DNA from: Epiperipatus broadwayi
Taxonomy: Eukaryota > Onychophora > Udeonychophora > Euonychophora > Peripatidae
Direction: 5' to 3'
Length of the DNA: 64,000 bases
Assembly (NCBI GenBank): GCA_028023455.1
Contig: JAQFVV010006425.1
Coordinates: 248,001 to 312,000, forward strand
Below, in pieces: positions 1-13,398 of the stretch. The stretch's first letter is position 1, and each line of letters begins with the position of its first letter. The notes beneath the pieces were generated by a model. It searched no databases and was not told the origin of the DNA. It saw nothing but the letters and a program-made list of their open reading frames with translations. The position numbers were made by a program, and so were the translations under genes.

Positions 1-156
1 TTCAATTTATAGGTGTTTCAGATATTCATTTCCTGTAACAATTAAGTCTTCATACATCATCTGCAAATTTGTTTCTCTTCATAACACCACCAAATATTAT
101 TATTAAGTTTAGACAATACTATGAATATCATATCAAAATGTAATACTGATTCAGAC

Positions 157-917
157 ATCATCAACAATTATCAATCCACTGCAGGGTGAAGGGCTCTCAA
201 AGTTAATCCATCTTCTTCGATCTTTAGCTTCTCTTTTCCACATCTCCCCTGCACATTTTCTTATTTCATCCATCCATCTCACATGTGGTCTCTTTCAGGG
301 TCTTTTACAATCTTTTGGAATTTAGTTTAAGATTTCAATTGTCTTTCTATTATTATCTCTTCTAGCAACATGTCCATCTCAACTTTACTTCTGTCTTTTA
401 ATTTTTTCAATGAGGTCAGTAACACATGTTTCTTCTCTTATCCATATATTGCATTTTCAATCTCTTCTTGTTACTCCTAACATGCATCTCTCCATACTTT
501 TTTGAGTGGTCTGATGTCTCTGTATTGCTCTTTTATTAAGTGTCTAAGTCACAGATCCAAAAATAAAAACTGGTAAAACATGTTTATTAAAAACCATTTT
601 GAAACGCATAGGCACATTTCCTTTTAATATCAAGTTATTTCTATCAAAAGCACTACAAACAAGTTTAATTCTATGATTAATTTTATCCATTATGTTTCCA
701 TTTGTATTAATAATCTGACCAAGGATAATCAATCTTTATTTTCATATTTTAAGAAAGTCCATTAAACATTACTTTAGTTTTTTTTTAACATTTATCTTTA
801 GTCCTACTTTCCTACTTTCATCTGATAACTCCTGCAGCATTTCCTGCAACTCTAAAGCATTATTTGCTAAAACAACGACATCATCTGCAAAATCTAAATG
901 ACTTAAATAATCTCCAT
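157..917 (-). mobile_element. RTE LINE, 3' fragment, degraded
   Basis: This stretch matches the 3' quarter of the full-length RTE element at 4.4-7.7 kb, in the same orientation. It covers the end of the reverse transcriptase domain through the C-terminal region to the 3' end. Against that copy it has many substitutions, broken reading frames and a deletion of about 36 bp where the intact copy reads 4977-5012. The match ends just past the FADD-box region (near 917). The 3' end abuts a short ATC-repeat tail, as in the intact copy. It is a dead, 5'-truncated insertion; only a 62-codon open stretch (544-732) survives. Confidence 0.85.
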
Positions 918-3900
918 TTGTATATATATTGTCAATCATCATTTTTATTTAAAAACTAAGCATAAAAAACATATTTTCATTACTAAACATTTAATTAATC
1001 TGATGAATATTATTTTCTCTTTTACTGTTATTGGAGGAGAATTTTACAAAAATACTTGTTTTGCGCCAGACAATTTACAGAAAAAAAATGTTGTTTTTTT
1101 TTTATCTATCTACCTATATATATATATATTAGTGTTTGTGTATGTGTGAGTAGCCTATGCAACATATATATGGTTAGTTTTATTTACATATATTATTGAT
1201 TTGGTTAATTTGCAAATAAATTTGTATTATAAACACTATAATGAGTTTTAATAGCATTTGAAAAGAATTCTTGATTCAACGGTTATAGGGAGAAGTTAGC
1301 AGCTTCTAAAGTGATGACTCATCTTTTCTTCAATGAGTAATCAAATTTTCATGGGGTTTTTCTCCCAAAGAAATGAATTAAAAGACAAGATGGAAACATA
1401 CATTACCATTGGGAAAACAGCAGAAAGCTTATTCCAGTATTACTTAACATTTCAAATCATGATAAAATAATATTTGTCTGAAATAAATTTGAACTTAATA
1501 AATTTAATATATATAAATAACAACAAAATCCTTTTTAATTTTAACCAGATGGCGTTGATAGTGAAGTGGTAAATGAATACAAATCCAATTAATTTTCTTC
1601 TCTCCCTCTCTTTTTAAATATTATTATTATTAAAATTTTCATCCCTTGAGATTTTGGTTTTATTATGGAAAGTTGATAGCCTTTCCAATATATAAGAAAT
1701 CAAAAAGTAATTCAATTATATGCACTTATCTTCCATTTAAATAGCTAAAGATTAAAAAAAAAAAATCGTAGCCATTTTCTCCTCACGTGATCATGTTATC
1801 GTTATTAATATATGAAATCCTTGAAGTTGCTCAGTAATTTATGTATAAATAATTAACTGTTTTTCTTGCTAAAAGATGGAAGTCATTTTAAATGAGAGAG
1901 AAATGATTGTATTCTTTTTATTAGACATTATGAAACAGGTGCAATGAATTCATCTTGAATAATTATTCAATTGCAAAACCTTGCAACTAATAAGGATTCT
2001 TTTCAACTGAGAAAGAAACAATTGGCTTTTATAAAAAAGAGAATAAACGACTTTAAATGTAATAACTTCAACGAAAATCCCCCTTGTACATACAAAGTGG
2101 TAATACATATATCTTCATACCTCAGTGTATATATGTAGCGGCAATCTACCTATATATTCGAATGCTTACATGAAAAATTAGCAATAACACTACCTATTAA
2201 AATTCAAATGACCTTTCACAAAATTATAAAAATACTAGAAATGTAAATATGACTCAATAGATTTGAAAACTGTCATGTGTGTGTGGATTTTATAAATTTC
2301 TTTCATCTAATACTAAATAATAAAATATATGTTACCAGTTAGTGTAGATTGTATAATAATGTTGACTACATATTTAAAAAAATATATAAAGCTTACTTGA
2401 AAATCTTCATCTAACAAGTTTTTTATACAATGATGCTGTCAAGTGCAATAAGTGGATGCAAAAAGGCTTGCACTGAGTGTCACTACTGCATGTAAAATTT
2501 GCTACTCTTTTAAAAGCTTATGTAAGCATAGGAAATGGTGATCATGTGATTAAAATCTTTATCAAAATATATTTTAAAAGTGAAATTACTTGATTCAATC
2601 TGATAAATTTAATGCAGTATAAGTATTTAATTCAAGCATTACACACTTACCCATGCTTGTGTGCATAAACATGCATGATTTGGGTGCATGTATGATTTGT
2701 GTGAAAATAGCTGTAGTTTAATCGTAATAACTAGTGAAAATTAAGTATATATCAATTTATAATTTACAAGTATTACACTACACTATATGTAATAATATAT
2801 TTTAACACCAAAATATTTATCTTTAATATTCATATAAAAAAATCAATTTCTAACTCTCCATTTAATGCAAACTTAGGAAATCAATGGTTACTATATGTGG
2901 TAGTACAATTTAATCCCCATTCTTTGACACATTTGCTGCTATTGGTTTCCCTTGCAGAATGAATGACATGGAGAAATATAATTTTATGAGATAATAAACA
3001 TCACATGATCACCAATACATATAGTGAGTTTTGCCTCTTTTAATTTTATGAGATATCAGTACTATATAAAACAATATTTATTTTTACAGATTGAAAATAC
3101 TTTCTAAAATATTCACATTTACATTTATGATGCATTCCTTAAAATAAACCATGGTGCAAAATAAATCATAACTATTTCACTAACTTGTTTGAAAGTTGAG
3201 TGAAAGAGCTTGAGCAGGTACATGGTTTTGGTGATCTATCAACATTAATCTTCTCAATAATTAAAAAATGTAATTATCAATTTATTTAATCACTATAACA
3301 TTCTTTTCATCACCACTGTTCATTTTCACGATCATGATGTTACAAGATTTATGACACAGTAATAATTTTAAAAGCAGTAGTTTTAAAATAAATATTTATC
3401 CAAAGGAACTGTATTTGTAAAGTTCAGATGAGTTTGCTTGCTACTAAAGTACTCAGATATGTATTTAACACAGCAATTTGTCTTAATACAGAATTGTAAT
3501 TTGTATTTTTTATAATGTTTCTTGGTACTTTTTGTAAGTATTAATTTTAACCACGGTTGATTTTAGTTGCATTCATTTATTATCTGATAATATGATAGTT
3601 AGAAATATTCTTTTGTGTACCAGATTTTGATACTGATATTTTAATTAACTGTTAAACAATAAATGTCTCTTAACACAAAAACATGTTATAATGATTCATA
3701 CTTTTTTGACTTGCAAGATCTCTTAAAATATGACACAATGAAGATGTTGCTGTTATTTTATTTAAATTTCTGCATATAAGTAAAACAAGCTTAAAATGAT
3801 TAGAATATAGCAAAAAATATTCTAATACTCCTTTAGGAATATACAATGACAAATGAGAAAACATCAATTTGGTGAATCAATTGCACTTAATGAGGTCATA

Positions 3901-4390
3901 TTGGTGTTAATTATATAATTTACTATTTAAATAAAACATGAATAGCCATTAATCAAGCATAATGCACTTATGCATCTGGTAACTACCTTTAATTTCATTA
4001 TCAAGGTAAAAGCATAAAAAGAAAAATATCAAGATTGCATACAAAAGTCAAACTTTTTAAATATCTAAATAGATCTTACTTATGTTAGTAATTAAATATT
4101 TTAGTATGTCTCTTCTTTGAGTTTCAGTCTTTTAATTTGAATTTTAAAAAAAGCAGTTTTAAAAGTGATTGCCAGATGCAAAAGCAAACTTCCCATTTTG
4201 AGTCACGCGTCATCGTTGATAAAGTTAAAATGCAGCAACATGTATTAGGTAAAATTAAAATGCAATATCATCTTATAATTAATGATTATTCAAGTTGAGA
4301 TTAGATAGTGTTAAAGGGAAATAGCTGTTTTTATATAATACGATAATAAGCTCGCGAATCAAGACATATAGTGTTTATATATATATATAT
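918..4390. other. Unassigned AT-rich DNA
   Basis: I see no coding region, RNA gene or clear repeat here. The sequence is AT-rich with short A/T homopolymers and a small (TA)n at 1118-1130. The short open stretch at 3670-3867 (minus) has no recognisable motif and looks like chance. Confidence 0.6.
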
Positions 4391-7300
4391 ATCATCATCA
4401 TCATCATTATCAACCATTATCAATCCACTGCAGGATGAAGGTCTCTCCAAGTTTAATCCATCTTCTCCGATCTTTAGCTTCTCTTCTCCACATCACCCCT
4501 ACACATTTTCTTATTTCATCCATCCATCTTACATGTGGTCTCCTTCTAGGTCTTTTACAATCTTTTGGAATCCAGTTTAAAATTTCAATTGTCCATCTAT
4601 TATCATCTCTTCTAGCAATATGTCCAGCCCAACTCCACTTCAATCTTTTAATTTTTTCAATGAGGTCAGTAACACCTGTTTGTTCTCTTACCCATACATT
4701 GCGTTTTCGATCTCTTCTTGTTACTCCCAACATACATCTCTCCATACTTCTTTGAGTGGTCTGAAGTCTCTGTATTGATCTTCTATTAAGTGTCCAAGTC
4801 TCAGATCCATAAGTAAGAACTGGTAAAACACATTTGTTAAAAACCTTTCTTTTCAAACACATAGGCATATTTCCTTTTAATATCAAGTTATTTCTACCAA
4901 AAGCACTCCAACCAAGTTTAATTCTATGATTAATTTCCTCTATTATGTTTCCATCTGTATTAATAATCTGACCAAGGTATTTGTAACTCTTAACTTCTTC
5001 TAATTCATCATAATCAATCTTTATTTTCATATTTTGAGCAAATCGATTAAACATTACTTTAGTCTTTTTAACATTTATCTTTAGTCCTACTTTCCTACTT
5101 TCATCTGATAACTCCTGCAACATTTCCTGCAGCTCGGAAGCATTATTTGCAAAAACAACTACATCATCTGCGAAATCTAAATGACTTAAATAATCTCCAT
5201 TTACTTTCACTCCTTTAGTTTCCCATTTTAATCCACAAAATACTTCTTGCAGCACTGCTGTAAAAAGTTTTGGAGATATGGAGTCACCTTGTCTTACACC
5301 TTTCTCAATGTTGACTTTCCCAGTATCATTATGTAATCTAATTGTTGCTGTTGCATTTTTATAAATATTCTTTAAAATATGACAATATCCTGGATCTATA
5401 CCTTGATGATCCAATGCTTTAATCACTGAAGAAATGTTTATAGAATCAAATGCCTTTTCATAATCTACAAATCCAAAACATAATGACAACTCATATTCAT
5501 TTGTCCTTTCTATAACTTCTCTCAATACTTGAATATGATCTACTGTACTAAAACCACTTTTAAATCCAGCTTGTTCTCTTGGTTGGTGAAAATCCAAGGT
5601 TCTCTGTAGACGAGTTGTAATTATCTTGGTAAAAATTTTATATAAAACTGATAAAAGGCTGATAGGTCTGTAATTTCTAATATCTTCTTTATCACCTTTT
5701 TTAAATATTAATATTATTACTGCATTCTTCCAATCATCCGGTACATCTTTATCATTTAGACATTTGGTATATAACTTTGCTAATATTTTTTCTGTTTCTT
5801 CACCTGCTTCTTTTAATATATCAATTATAATTCCATCATTACCTGGAGCCTTTCCTTTTTTCATACCTTTAATTGCATTTCTCACTTCTTCATTTAAAAT
5901 TCTGGGCAATTCGGAAGATGTAATAGATATAGGAGGTACTTGTTCTTTATTACTATATAATTCTCGATAAAAATCTTCTACCAATTTCATAATGTCATCC
6001 CTCTTTTTAGTAATAATTCCATCTTTTTTCCTTATTGCAGATATAAATTTCCTACCAATACCAAAATGTTGTTTTACATTCTTAAGACTTTTATTTTCTT
6101 CTACAGCTTTTCTTGCTAATTCACAGTTATACTTTCTTATATCATTTTCAACTCTTTTCCGCACCATTTTACAAAATTCGAGATATTCAATTCTTTTTAA
6201 TGCATCATTCTTGCATATCTTCATATTCCTTCTTTTCTTCATAAGTTCTCTAGTCTCAGTAGAAATTTTATTAGTCAATTGCTGCTTTTTTCTACCAGCT
6301 ATCTTTGTTGCAGTTTTTAAAAGTGTATCAGTTATTTTCATATTAATTTCATTCAAATCTGAATCATGTTCAAAATCTACTAATACTTGAAACCGATTTG
6401 TAAGTTCTAATTTAAATTCATTAGAATGTTTCTGAAGATTAGGAATATCAACTGTAAATATAGTTTTTCTTAATAATTTTTGTCTCTCTAGTTTTACATT
6501 AACAAGTATCTTACCCCTTACTAATCGATGATCACTTCCTGTGTTAAATTTATTAAGAACATTACAATCTTGAAATATGTATTTCCTGTTAGTCAAAATA
6601 TAATCCAATTCTGCTGTACCTTCATTTGGATGCTTCCATGTCCATTTCCTTCTAACATTTTTCTCAAAAAAAGAATTCATAATATAAAGTTTTTCCTTCT
6701 CTGCAAACTCCACAAGTCTATGTCCTCTCTCATTTCTATTACCATAACCAAAATTACCTACAACACTTTCATCTTTCATTTGTTTACCAATTCTAGCATT
6801 AAAATCTCCCATAACAATTTTAAAATGTTGTTTACTCTGATCAAAAGCCTTTTGTACATCCATATAAAAATCTTCTACTACTTCATCACTGTGAGAACTT
6901 GTTGGGGCATAAACCTGAATTATCTGCATTTGATATCTGCTATTAAGTTGTATAACTAATCTTGCCACTCTGTCTGATACACCATCAATCTCCACAATAT
7001 TGTTCTTCCACTTTTTATTTATAATGAATCCTACTCCACTTGTATTTCCAATATTTGTGCCTTTATAATAGAGCATATGTCCACTTTTTAAATCAATTGT
7101 CTCTTCACCTTTTCTTCTAACTTCACAAAGTCCAATAATATCCCATTTAATATAAGAGAGTTCTTCTAATTCTTGCAATCTTCCTTCACTTGAAAGTGAT
7201 CTGCAGTTGTAAGTACCTAAATAAAAAGTCATCATCAAATGGCAGCCTGGGTCCGCCTCCAGGATATTCTTAGCACCCTCCACCTTCGGCCACCAACCGC

Positions 7301-7683
7301 TGCCTTTGTTGGTGACTTTACAGCCTCCTGGGATTAAGGGCCATGCTTTATTTTTGTCTGTCATAATTGTATAATTGGGAAAAATCTTTATCATTTACAC
7401 AAACATTCATTCTGCCTTATCAGGCACTGAGAAGAAAGACCATGGTGTTTCTTGATCTTAAACTCAGAGGTAAAAAGCCAATAAACTCACCACGCTGGCT
7501 AATGTGTGTTGGTGAGCAGCCCATCCATGTTCGTATACTATATGAATAAACATATAGTAATAACAGCTGCAACGACAAGAACGTATGGAGTAGACTTTAG
7601 GAATTTGCCCTGCTCGGTTCCTTTAAGGCCTCCAAGAGGAATCAAAGGGTCTTCTTTCAGTTAATAGCAAACTCCTTTCTGCA

Positions 7684-7686
<3 letters not shown>
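4391..7686 (-). mobile_element. Full-length RTE-clade LINE
   Basis: A complete-looking ~3.3-kb non-LTR retrotransposon on the minus strand. Its 3' end is a short ATC-triplet tail (4392-4410 on the plus strand), typical of RTE elements, which end in simple repeats rather than poly-A. A (TA)n tract lies just beyond. About 290 bp of 5' leader precedes the ORF start at 7394, and the element seems to end near 7686 at another (TA)n tract. Two further 3' fragments of the same family lie at 157-917 and 11469-11714. No clear target-site duplication can be set because both flanks are TA repeats. Confidence 0.85.
4410..7394 (-). CDS. RTE endonuclease-reverse transcriptase polyprotein
   Basis: A 994-residue LINE protein that nicks target DNA and reverse-transcribes its own RNA at the nick. 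The N-terminal AP-like endonuclease (about residues 57-300) keeps its expected motifs: YNCRS with N63, E91 in LCEVRR, VYAPTS (161-166), GDFN (196-199), LDY near 264 and SDH (287-289). A linker and the RT domain follow, with KAPGNDG, the NYRPISLL box, the VDYEKAFDS box and FADD at about 740-743. The C-terminus has the RTE-typical [11 protein letters not shown] and R-rich [10 protein letters not shown] segments. There is no stop or frameshift, and length is normal for RTE. The ATG at 7394 is the most upstream in frame; the Met at residue 11 or 54 could also serve. The intact catalytic set suggests recent insertion; present activity cannot be judged. Confidence 0.92.
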   Translation of the reverse strand: MIKIFPNYTIMTDKNKAWPLIPGGCKVTNKGSGWWPKVEGAKNILEADPGCHLMMTFYLGTYNCRSLSSEGRLQELEELSYIKWDIIGLCEVRRKGEETIDLKSGHMLYYKGTNIGNTSGVGFIINKKWKNNIVEIDGVSDRVARLVIQLNSRYQMQIIQVYAPTSSHSDEVVEDFYMDVQKAFDQSKQHFKIVMGDFNARIGKQMKDESVVGNFGYGNRNERGHRLVEFAEKEKLYIMNSFFEKNVRRKWTWKHPNEGTAELDYILTNRKYIFQDCNVLNKFNTGSDHRLVRGKILVNVKLERQKLLRKTIFTVDIPNLQKHSNEFKLELTNRFQVLVDFEHDSDLNEINMKITDTLLKTATKIAGRKKQQLTNKISTETRELMKKRRNMKICKNDALKRIEYLEFCKMVRKRVENDIRKYNCELARKAVEENKSLKNVKQHFGIGRKFISAIRKKDGIITKKRDDIMKLVEDFYRELYSNKEQVPPISITSSELPRILNEEVRNAIKGMKKGKAPGNDGIIIDILKEAGEETEKILAKLYTKCLNDKDVPDDWKNAVIILIFKKGDKEDIRNYRPISLLSVLYKIFTKIITTRLQRTLDFHQPREQAGFKSGFSTVDHIQVLREVIERTNEYELSLCFGFVDYEKAFDSINISSVIKALDHQGIDPGYCHILKNIYKNATATIRLHNDTGKVNIEKGVRQGDSISPKLFTAVLQEVFCGLKWETKGVKVNGDYLSHLDFADDVVVFANNASELQEMLQELSDESRKVGLKINVKKTKVMFNRFAQNMKIKIDYDELEEVKSYKYLGQIINTDGNIIEEINHRIKLGWSAFGRNNLILKGNMPMCLKRKVFNKCVLPVLTYGSETWTLNRRSIQRLQTTQRSMERCMLGVTRRDRKRNVWVREQTGVTDLIEKIKRLKWSWAGHIARRDDNRWTIEILNWIPKDCKRPRRRPHVRWMDEIRKCVGVMWRREAKDRRRWIKLGETFILQWIDNG

Positions 7687-7756
<70 letters not shown>

Positions 7757-7758
7757 TC
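7687..7758. repeat. (TA)n tract with palindromic arm
   Basis: Alternating TA followed by a hairpin (7715-7758) whose arms read GAGTTAATATTATA and its exact complement around a TA core. It borders the 5' end of the RTE element. Confidence 0.85.
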
Positions 7759-9665
7759 AGCCCCCGTGTTTATACATCAGCAATAAATATTTCACAAATC
7801 CATTTTCAAGACAATTCTTTGAATTATTATATGTATATAAATGCATTACATATTTATGTATATAACCAACTTTTGAATTTGTAAATATGAATATATAAAT
7901 CTGAAATATTAAATTAAAAACAAGTGGTGAAAATAAAGAGATTAAAATTTTTTTACAATGTAGTTAGTAATCTTTCCAGCTACAATTCCCAAAAGTTGGT
8001 TTCAAATTGAAATGGTTCTTGAAAATTGTTTTAAGTAGCAGAAAGATTATAATTGATAGCAGGATTTGTTTCCAAGTAGCCAGTTCAGTATCAACCAAGC
8101 TTGCCTTTCAATTATTGTTCGGTTAATGGCTATTTAATTATTTTAGCTAGATGGTAAATCAGGTAATTAAAATCAATATAATCTAATTAAACTTCAGCTA
8201 ATTAGCCTAATAAGTATTCTCTCCCTCGCAATTTTTTAGACTTAAAGGCGGTATTAAATTTAATTTTAACTTTTTACTGAACATTTTAAGTCTGTTTTAC
8301 TTATATGCAGATATTTAAGTAACATAACAGAAACATTTTCATTGAGTCAATTTTTTGAATATCTTCTATATCAAAGATGACAATCATATATAATTATAAC
8401 AACTATTCTGAGTTAAGATTTATATACTGTTTAATACTTAATTAAAATTTTAGTACCCAAAACTGGTATATAAATGAGTATTTCTAAAGTAATTTATTAG
8501 CAGATAATAAATAAAACTGATTAAAACCAAGTATGATTAAAATTAAAGTTTATTTAAAAGTACCAAATACACATTATTAAAACAAATACAAAAACAAACC
8601 TGCTTTAGAACAAATTCTTCTAGAAACATTACGTTTTTTAACCTTTTAGTATATACCAAACTTCTGAAATTCATTAATATACTGGTGGGTAAAATTTTAT
8701 ATTAAACCAGCTGGTTGTAAAGTACTTGCTATGACATGGAACATTTGGCATTATGTTTATGAAAATTGGACTATGGATGATGAAAAGCATATTACAGTGT
8801 TTAAAAAAATGGCAAATTACATTTTTTTATTATTATTTGGAGGATTTATGTTATTTGATCCACAAAACATCTACCAGATTGGTATCTTTTATTGAACTAT
8901 CAAAGATATTAGAAAAACAGTTATGATCTATGCTGCATTGTAGTTTTCTTTCAATCATTATTTTTCATAACTGCATCATACATGCAAGTATGGTAGATAC
9001 TTGGGGGAGCCTCTTTTTCCATAAACCTTAAACATTGTTTTCATATAGAGCTATTATCTCATAAATGTATACTTTTCCATATTATACTTTCTGCAAGATA
9101 TAGGACAGATATGAAGAAGATGGGCTTAATAATACTTTTTCGAAAGCTCTAAGTGATTTACTGCAGTGGTTAATTGCAGACTCTGAATTTCAAAGTACGT
9201 GAATTATAGCTGTAGTTAAGTCTTTCTCATGCTTCGTTTTTTCATAAACTCAATAATAATATATTATTCAATTATTTAACTTTTACCCAGTTTAAATTTA
9301 TCAAATTATCACAATCTATTAATTGACAATGTTTGATAGTTTATTGTATCTTTCACATTAACATCTTTTATAGAGACGGAATTTTTATCATAAATTGTCT
9401 TAACATTTATCCATGGTTAAGATTTTATATGATTTCATTTGATATATGACAAAAGCAGTTTTTCATATAAAGAAATTTTTATGCCACATTAATAAAAGTA
9501 TTCTAAATTCAGTCAACCTCCAGATAGATCATAATTATTGTTTTAATTAAAGCAACTTTTAATAATGCCACGTATAGTTTTCATCCTACTCTACTTTTGC
9601 ATTAATATATTGTTTGTGCTGATATTCATTATATTGTCTTTCATGATAGCTTGTCATTTAATGTT

Positions 9666-9667
<2 letters not shown>
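7759..9667. other. Unassigned AT-rich DNA
   Basis: No gene, RNA or known repeat recognised. No open reading frame of useful length on either strand. Confidence 0.55.

Positions 9668-9729
<62 letters not shown>
9668..9729. repeat. (TA)n microsatellite
   Basis: About 60 bp of uninterrupted TA dinucleotides directly joined to the left arm of the hairpin element at 9730. Confidence 0.95.
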
Positions 9730-9733
<4 letters not shown>

Positions 9734-9917
9734 ATTCAAACAAATATATTTAATAATATTAAAATTAAATAATATATTTTAATATATTTCTGACAATCTT
9801 TTTCAACTGTATTAACAGTTGAAAAAGATTGTCAGTGAAACAATTGAAAGTACTTCTGGTAAAGAATATATTATTTAATTTTGAATACTGTATTAAATAT
9901 ATTTGTTTGAATTATTA
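9730..9917. mobile_element. MITE-like hairpin element
   Basis: A ~188-bp inverted-repeat unit. The outer arms (about 50 bp, starting TAATAATTCAAACAAATA) are imperfect complements. The inner arms at 9790-9810 and 9815-9835 are a perfect 21-bp stem closed by an ATTA loop. It has no coding capacity. Flanking TA repeats would suit a TA-targeting transposon such as Tc1/mariner, but no transposase end is recognised. A small hairpin RNA is another reading. Confidence 0.6.
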
Positions 9918-10444
9918 TTATATAATTTAAAAATACAGACATTTAATGGTTGTAGTTATATATATATATATATATATATATATGAGGATACTTTTTTCTT
10001 TATATATTACTTATTGTTGTTATTTTTATTTTATCATAATATATTCTACTTCTCATTTTTTAAACATTTTATTTTAATTTGATATTCAGATTTTGCTTTC
10101 ATATCAGTATAGGAAAACAAAGATTTTCATGAATGTTTTTTTCTATATTGTATATTTTAACTTAATGATAGTTCTCTATATTATTATGTTTGTATTATGT
10201 AACAGTAAAACTTTTATGTTTGTTACTAATTATTTAAAATTATTTATATTTTTATATACAACTATATTAGTAACATTTATATAGTACATACATTTATAAG
10301 TATCTAAGCTTAAGCACTGTCCTAAGAAAAGTTAATAATGAATATGTTTTTATTGAAGCTTCACACTTTTGAGAGCAAATTATGTACTCATATTCATAGC
10401 ATTCATATTTTTGAAGCTTAGTGCTTTCAAGAATAAATTATATC

Positions 10445-10446
<2 letters not shown>
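9918..10446. other. AT-rich DNA with a short (TA)n
   Basis: Contains a (TA)n run at about 9958-9982. The hydrophobic open stretch at 10093-10284 is what very AT-rich DNA yields by chance; no gene is supported. Confidence 0.5.

Positions 10447-10524
<78 letters not shown>
10447..10524. repeat. (TA)n microsatellite
   Basis: About 78 bp of TA dinucleotides, among the longest in the window. Open stretches through it encode only alternating Ile-Tyr and are not genes. Confidence 0.95.
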
Positions 10525-10528
<4 letters not shown>

Positions 10529-11468
10529 TCAGGGCTAAAAATATGAAGACAGAAATCACCCTTGAAAGTGCTATGCTTCAATAAAGACTTATTTATTATT
10601 AGCTTTTTTTGGTAGAGTGCATAGATTCTTATAAATTACTGTAAAAGAAAAAGTTTCTTACATTTTTCATTTACAGAATATTAAGTGTCATTTAGTTTTT
10701 GTAATTATTTACAATATTTTTAACATTTTTTGCATCTCAAATTTTATAGTTTGGTAACATTATTTAATTAACTTAGAATATTTAGGACAGCCAAGCTAAC
10801 CACAAAACATGTTATTCATATATGACCATATATGGCCCATTGGCATGTAGTCTGCCTGTGACTCAAGTGGTAAGCAATATGGTAATTAAATCTATGACAA
10901 TACTGGATTCTTTTTAATGAAGTCATAAATACATACATAAATTAAATAAATATAAAACATATTTTTAAAAAAATTACATTTGCATTAAAAATTATAATAT
11001 ATACCAATTTACTGCACAATTTTTAATGTTCATATATCAAATATAGTTAATATGGACACAGTATAACCAATGAGCTAAATTTAATGAGAAAGAAGATACT
11101 CTTATTTCAACCAGTTATCAATACAAATTATTATTATTATTGATTTCAGATTCCATTTATCACTTCATTTGAAATATTTGTACATTAGTAAGTGTAATTT
11201 TTATTTTAGTTAATTAAGAATTTATTAAAATAACCTTAAAGTCCTTCTATGATTATAAATAAAAAATGATTAACTGAAAAAGAACATCATTTATTTGAAG
11301 TAAAATGGGAAATGAAATATTTTTGTATTCAAATAAAAATAATATTTTATGTCTCGATTACAATTTGCAAAGATGTACAATACAATATTACTTTGATTAT
11401 AAGACATACCAAAATTTAAAATGCAGAAACACCAAAGTTGGAAAAAAAATAACCCCCAAATTTAAAAC
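10525..11468. other. Unassigned AT-rich DNA
   Basis: Nothing recognisable on either strand. Confidence 0.55.
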
Positions 11469-11714
11469 ACATCATCATCAACAACCATTATCAATCCACT
11501 GCAGGATAAACGTCTCTCCAAGTTCAAACCATCTTCTCTGATCATTAGTTTCACTTCCCCACATCACCACTACACATTTTCTTATTTCATCAATCCATTT
11601 TACATGTGGTCTCTTTCTGGGTCTTTTACAATCTCTTACAATCCCATTTAAGATTTTAATTGTCCATCTATTATCATCTCTTTTAGCAATATATCCAGCC
11701 CAACTCCACTTCAG
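11469..11714 (-). mobile_element. RTE LINE, short 3' fragment
   Basis: A ~246-bp copy of the extreme 3' end of the RTE family, including the ATC-triplet tail (11469-11482) and the C-terminal coding part equivalent to about 4396-4640 of the full element. The match stops abruptly at about 11714, as expected for 5' truncation at insertion. It cannot encode a product. Confidence 0.85.
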
Positions 11715-12008
11715 ATTTATAATTAAATAGAAAACTAATATAAGTACAATAAACTCACCTAATTTATTGTGAATCTTTTTTAGATATATGGTACTTTCAC
11801 TTTTAACATCTTGACTTTCAGAACTTAAATTTTCATATTTACTATCCCATCAGGGTACATTCTTTTCAAACAATTTAATTAGCAACTGAATATAATAATT
11901 TCTTTGTCATTTTGCTTTTCTGTAAAAGTATATTTTTCTATTAAAATCTGAATCACTCTTATAAAATAATTTATATTTTTACAAATATTTTCTGAAAAAA
12001 ATAAATGT

Positions 12009-12560
12009 GTTAAAAATATTCTAAAACCTATGTTTTCACTTTTAAAGTCATAATGAAAATACCAGAATTGTCAAAATCAGCAAAATAATGTTAAAATATT
12101 CTAAAACATATATTTTCACATTAAAAATCAAAATCAAACTATTGGAACTGTCAAACCCTTGATAGGTGCTCTCTTGTGTAGAGAATAACAAACCACTCAG
12201 AACATTGGAAGGCAAGCTCTTATTTCATTGTTATAATGATTTGTTAATTGTAAATAAATTCTAAATGTTATTCAGTAGAGCTTTTTCAATAAAATAATGG
12301 TAAAATTAATAAAATAGCATAAATAAATTCTGAAACAGATATTTTCATTTTAAAAATCAAATGGAAGCTAATGAACTGTCAAAATTTTGACAGACACTCA
12401 CTTATGTAGGAATAACAAACAACCAATCAGCTCCTTGCAATGCAGTTTTTTATCTCATTGTAATATTGATTTATTAATTGAAAAGAAATTCTAAAGATTA
12501 TTAGGTAGAGTTTTTATGGCATAATAATGGTAAAATTGGCAAACATAATGTTAAAAGTAG
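12009..12560. repeat. Degenerate tandem repeat, ~230-bp units
   Basis: Two diverged units (about 12091-12319 and 12320-12560) share an order of landmarks: a 'ttctaaaacatatattttca' block, a 'gaactgtcaaa' block, 'aataacaaac', and 'aataatggtaaaatt'. A shortened unit (12009-12090) with the first and last landmarks precedes them. Non-coding, origin unknown. Confidence 0.6.
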
Positions 12561-13298
12561 TGGTTTGAGAGATAATTAAAGCCATTTATGAATTTAATAT
12601 GCACCCCTTTTTTAGGGGTTCAAAATTTGGAAAAAGTGCATTTTATATTCAAAGTAATAAGGTATTAGGTATTACAAGACATTACAATGTGAATATTAAT
12701 GAAAACTATGACACATATCTTGTGAGACTTAAAGAAGATAAAGTGTCATAATTAAAATTAATACTTCAAAAGCAGCAAAGTATATTTACAAACCTATGGA
12801 AGAGAATATATCTGCTGTGACAACTGATTATTTGTTATCACATTTAATTGCAAATCAAAACTATTCACTGAATATGAATTTATTTATTAATATAAAGCAA
12901 TCAAAGTGTGTCCAGAACATTTAAAAAATTCAAAAATATAAACATGTATCTAAATACCTTTGTCAACAGAAGTGATAATATAACTGGGACTTTAAGCAAT
13001 GAACTAAAATCAATAATGTCAATATAAGAGACCTCTTCCATTGCAATTGACAAAATATATAATTATACAGACATACAGGATGTAGTTTAGCTGAGTATTT
13101 TTATTCACAGATGTGATCATGTATTTAAGTGAATAACTTCTCAAAATTATTTCAATGCATAATACAGCCACTGAAGATGGTATGTTTTAATATATTTATG
13201 AACGTTTTAAAGGAATATAATTTACTGTTAAAAAATCTAATTTTTCTTACAACTGATAATTCTGCTAGTATGACTGATGTGAAACCACTAAGCATCAC
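12561..13298. other. Unassigned AT-rich DNA
   Basis: No coding region or RNA recognised. Confidence 0.5.
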
Positions 13299-13398
13299 AT
13301 GATCACTATCTCTTATACTAGCACATATTTGTTTATCAACAAAGCAAAACTCTCCATACAGTATTGCCAACCTGTGCCAACCAGAGTAATCAATGAAT
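13299..13398 (-). repeat. Inverted partial copy of the hammerhead-bearing repeat
   Basis: On the minus strand this matches the 3' part of the repeat unit at 13437-13712, including 'ctctggttggcacagg' and 'tatggagagttttgctttg'. The two face each other, forming an inverted repeat with arms of at least 45 bp. It also carries the downstream part (a 'gatagtgatcatgtgat' block) seen at about 57345. Confidence 0.75.

Noticed and set aside
4371-6959. Plus-strand open frames opposite the RTE protein
   Set aside because: They are antisense shadows of the RTE ORF, low in complexity and rich in Leu/Ser/Phe.
9565-9753. Hydrophobic open frame that could be a small membrane protein
   Set aside because: Its second half is translated (TA)n giving Ile-Tyr repeats; the first half is typical of very AT-rich random sequence and has no homologous copy or signal.
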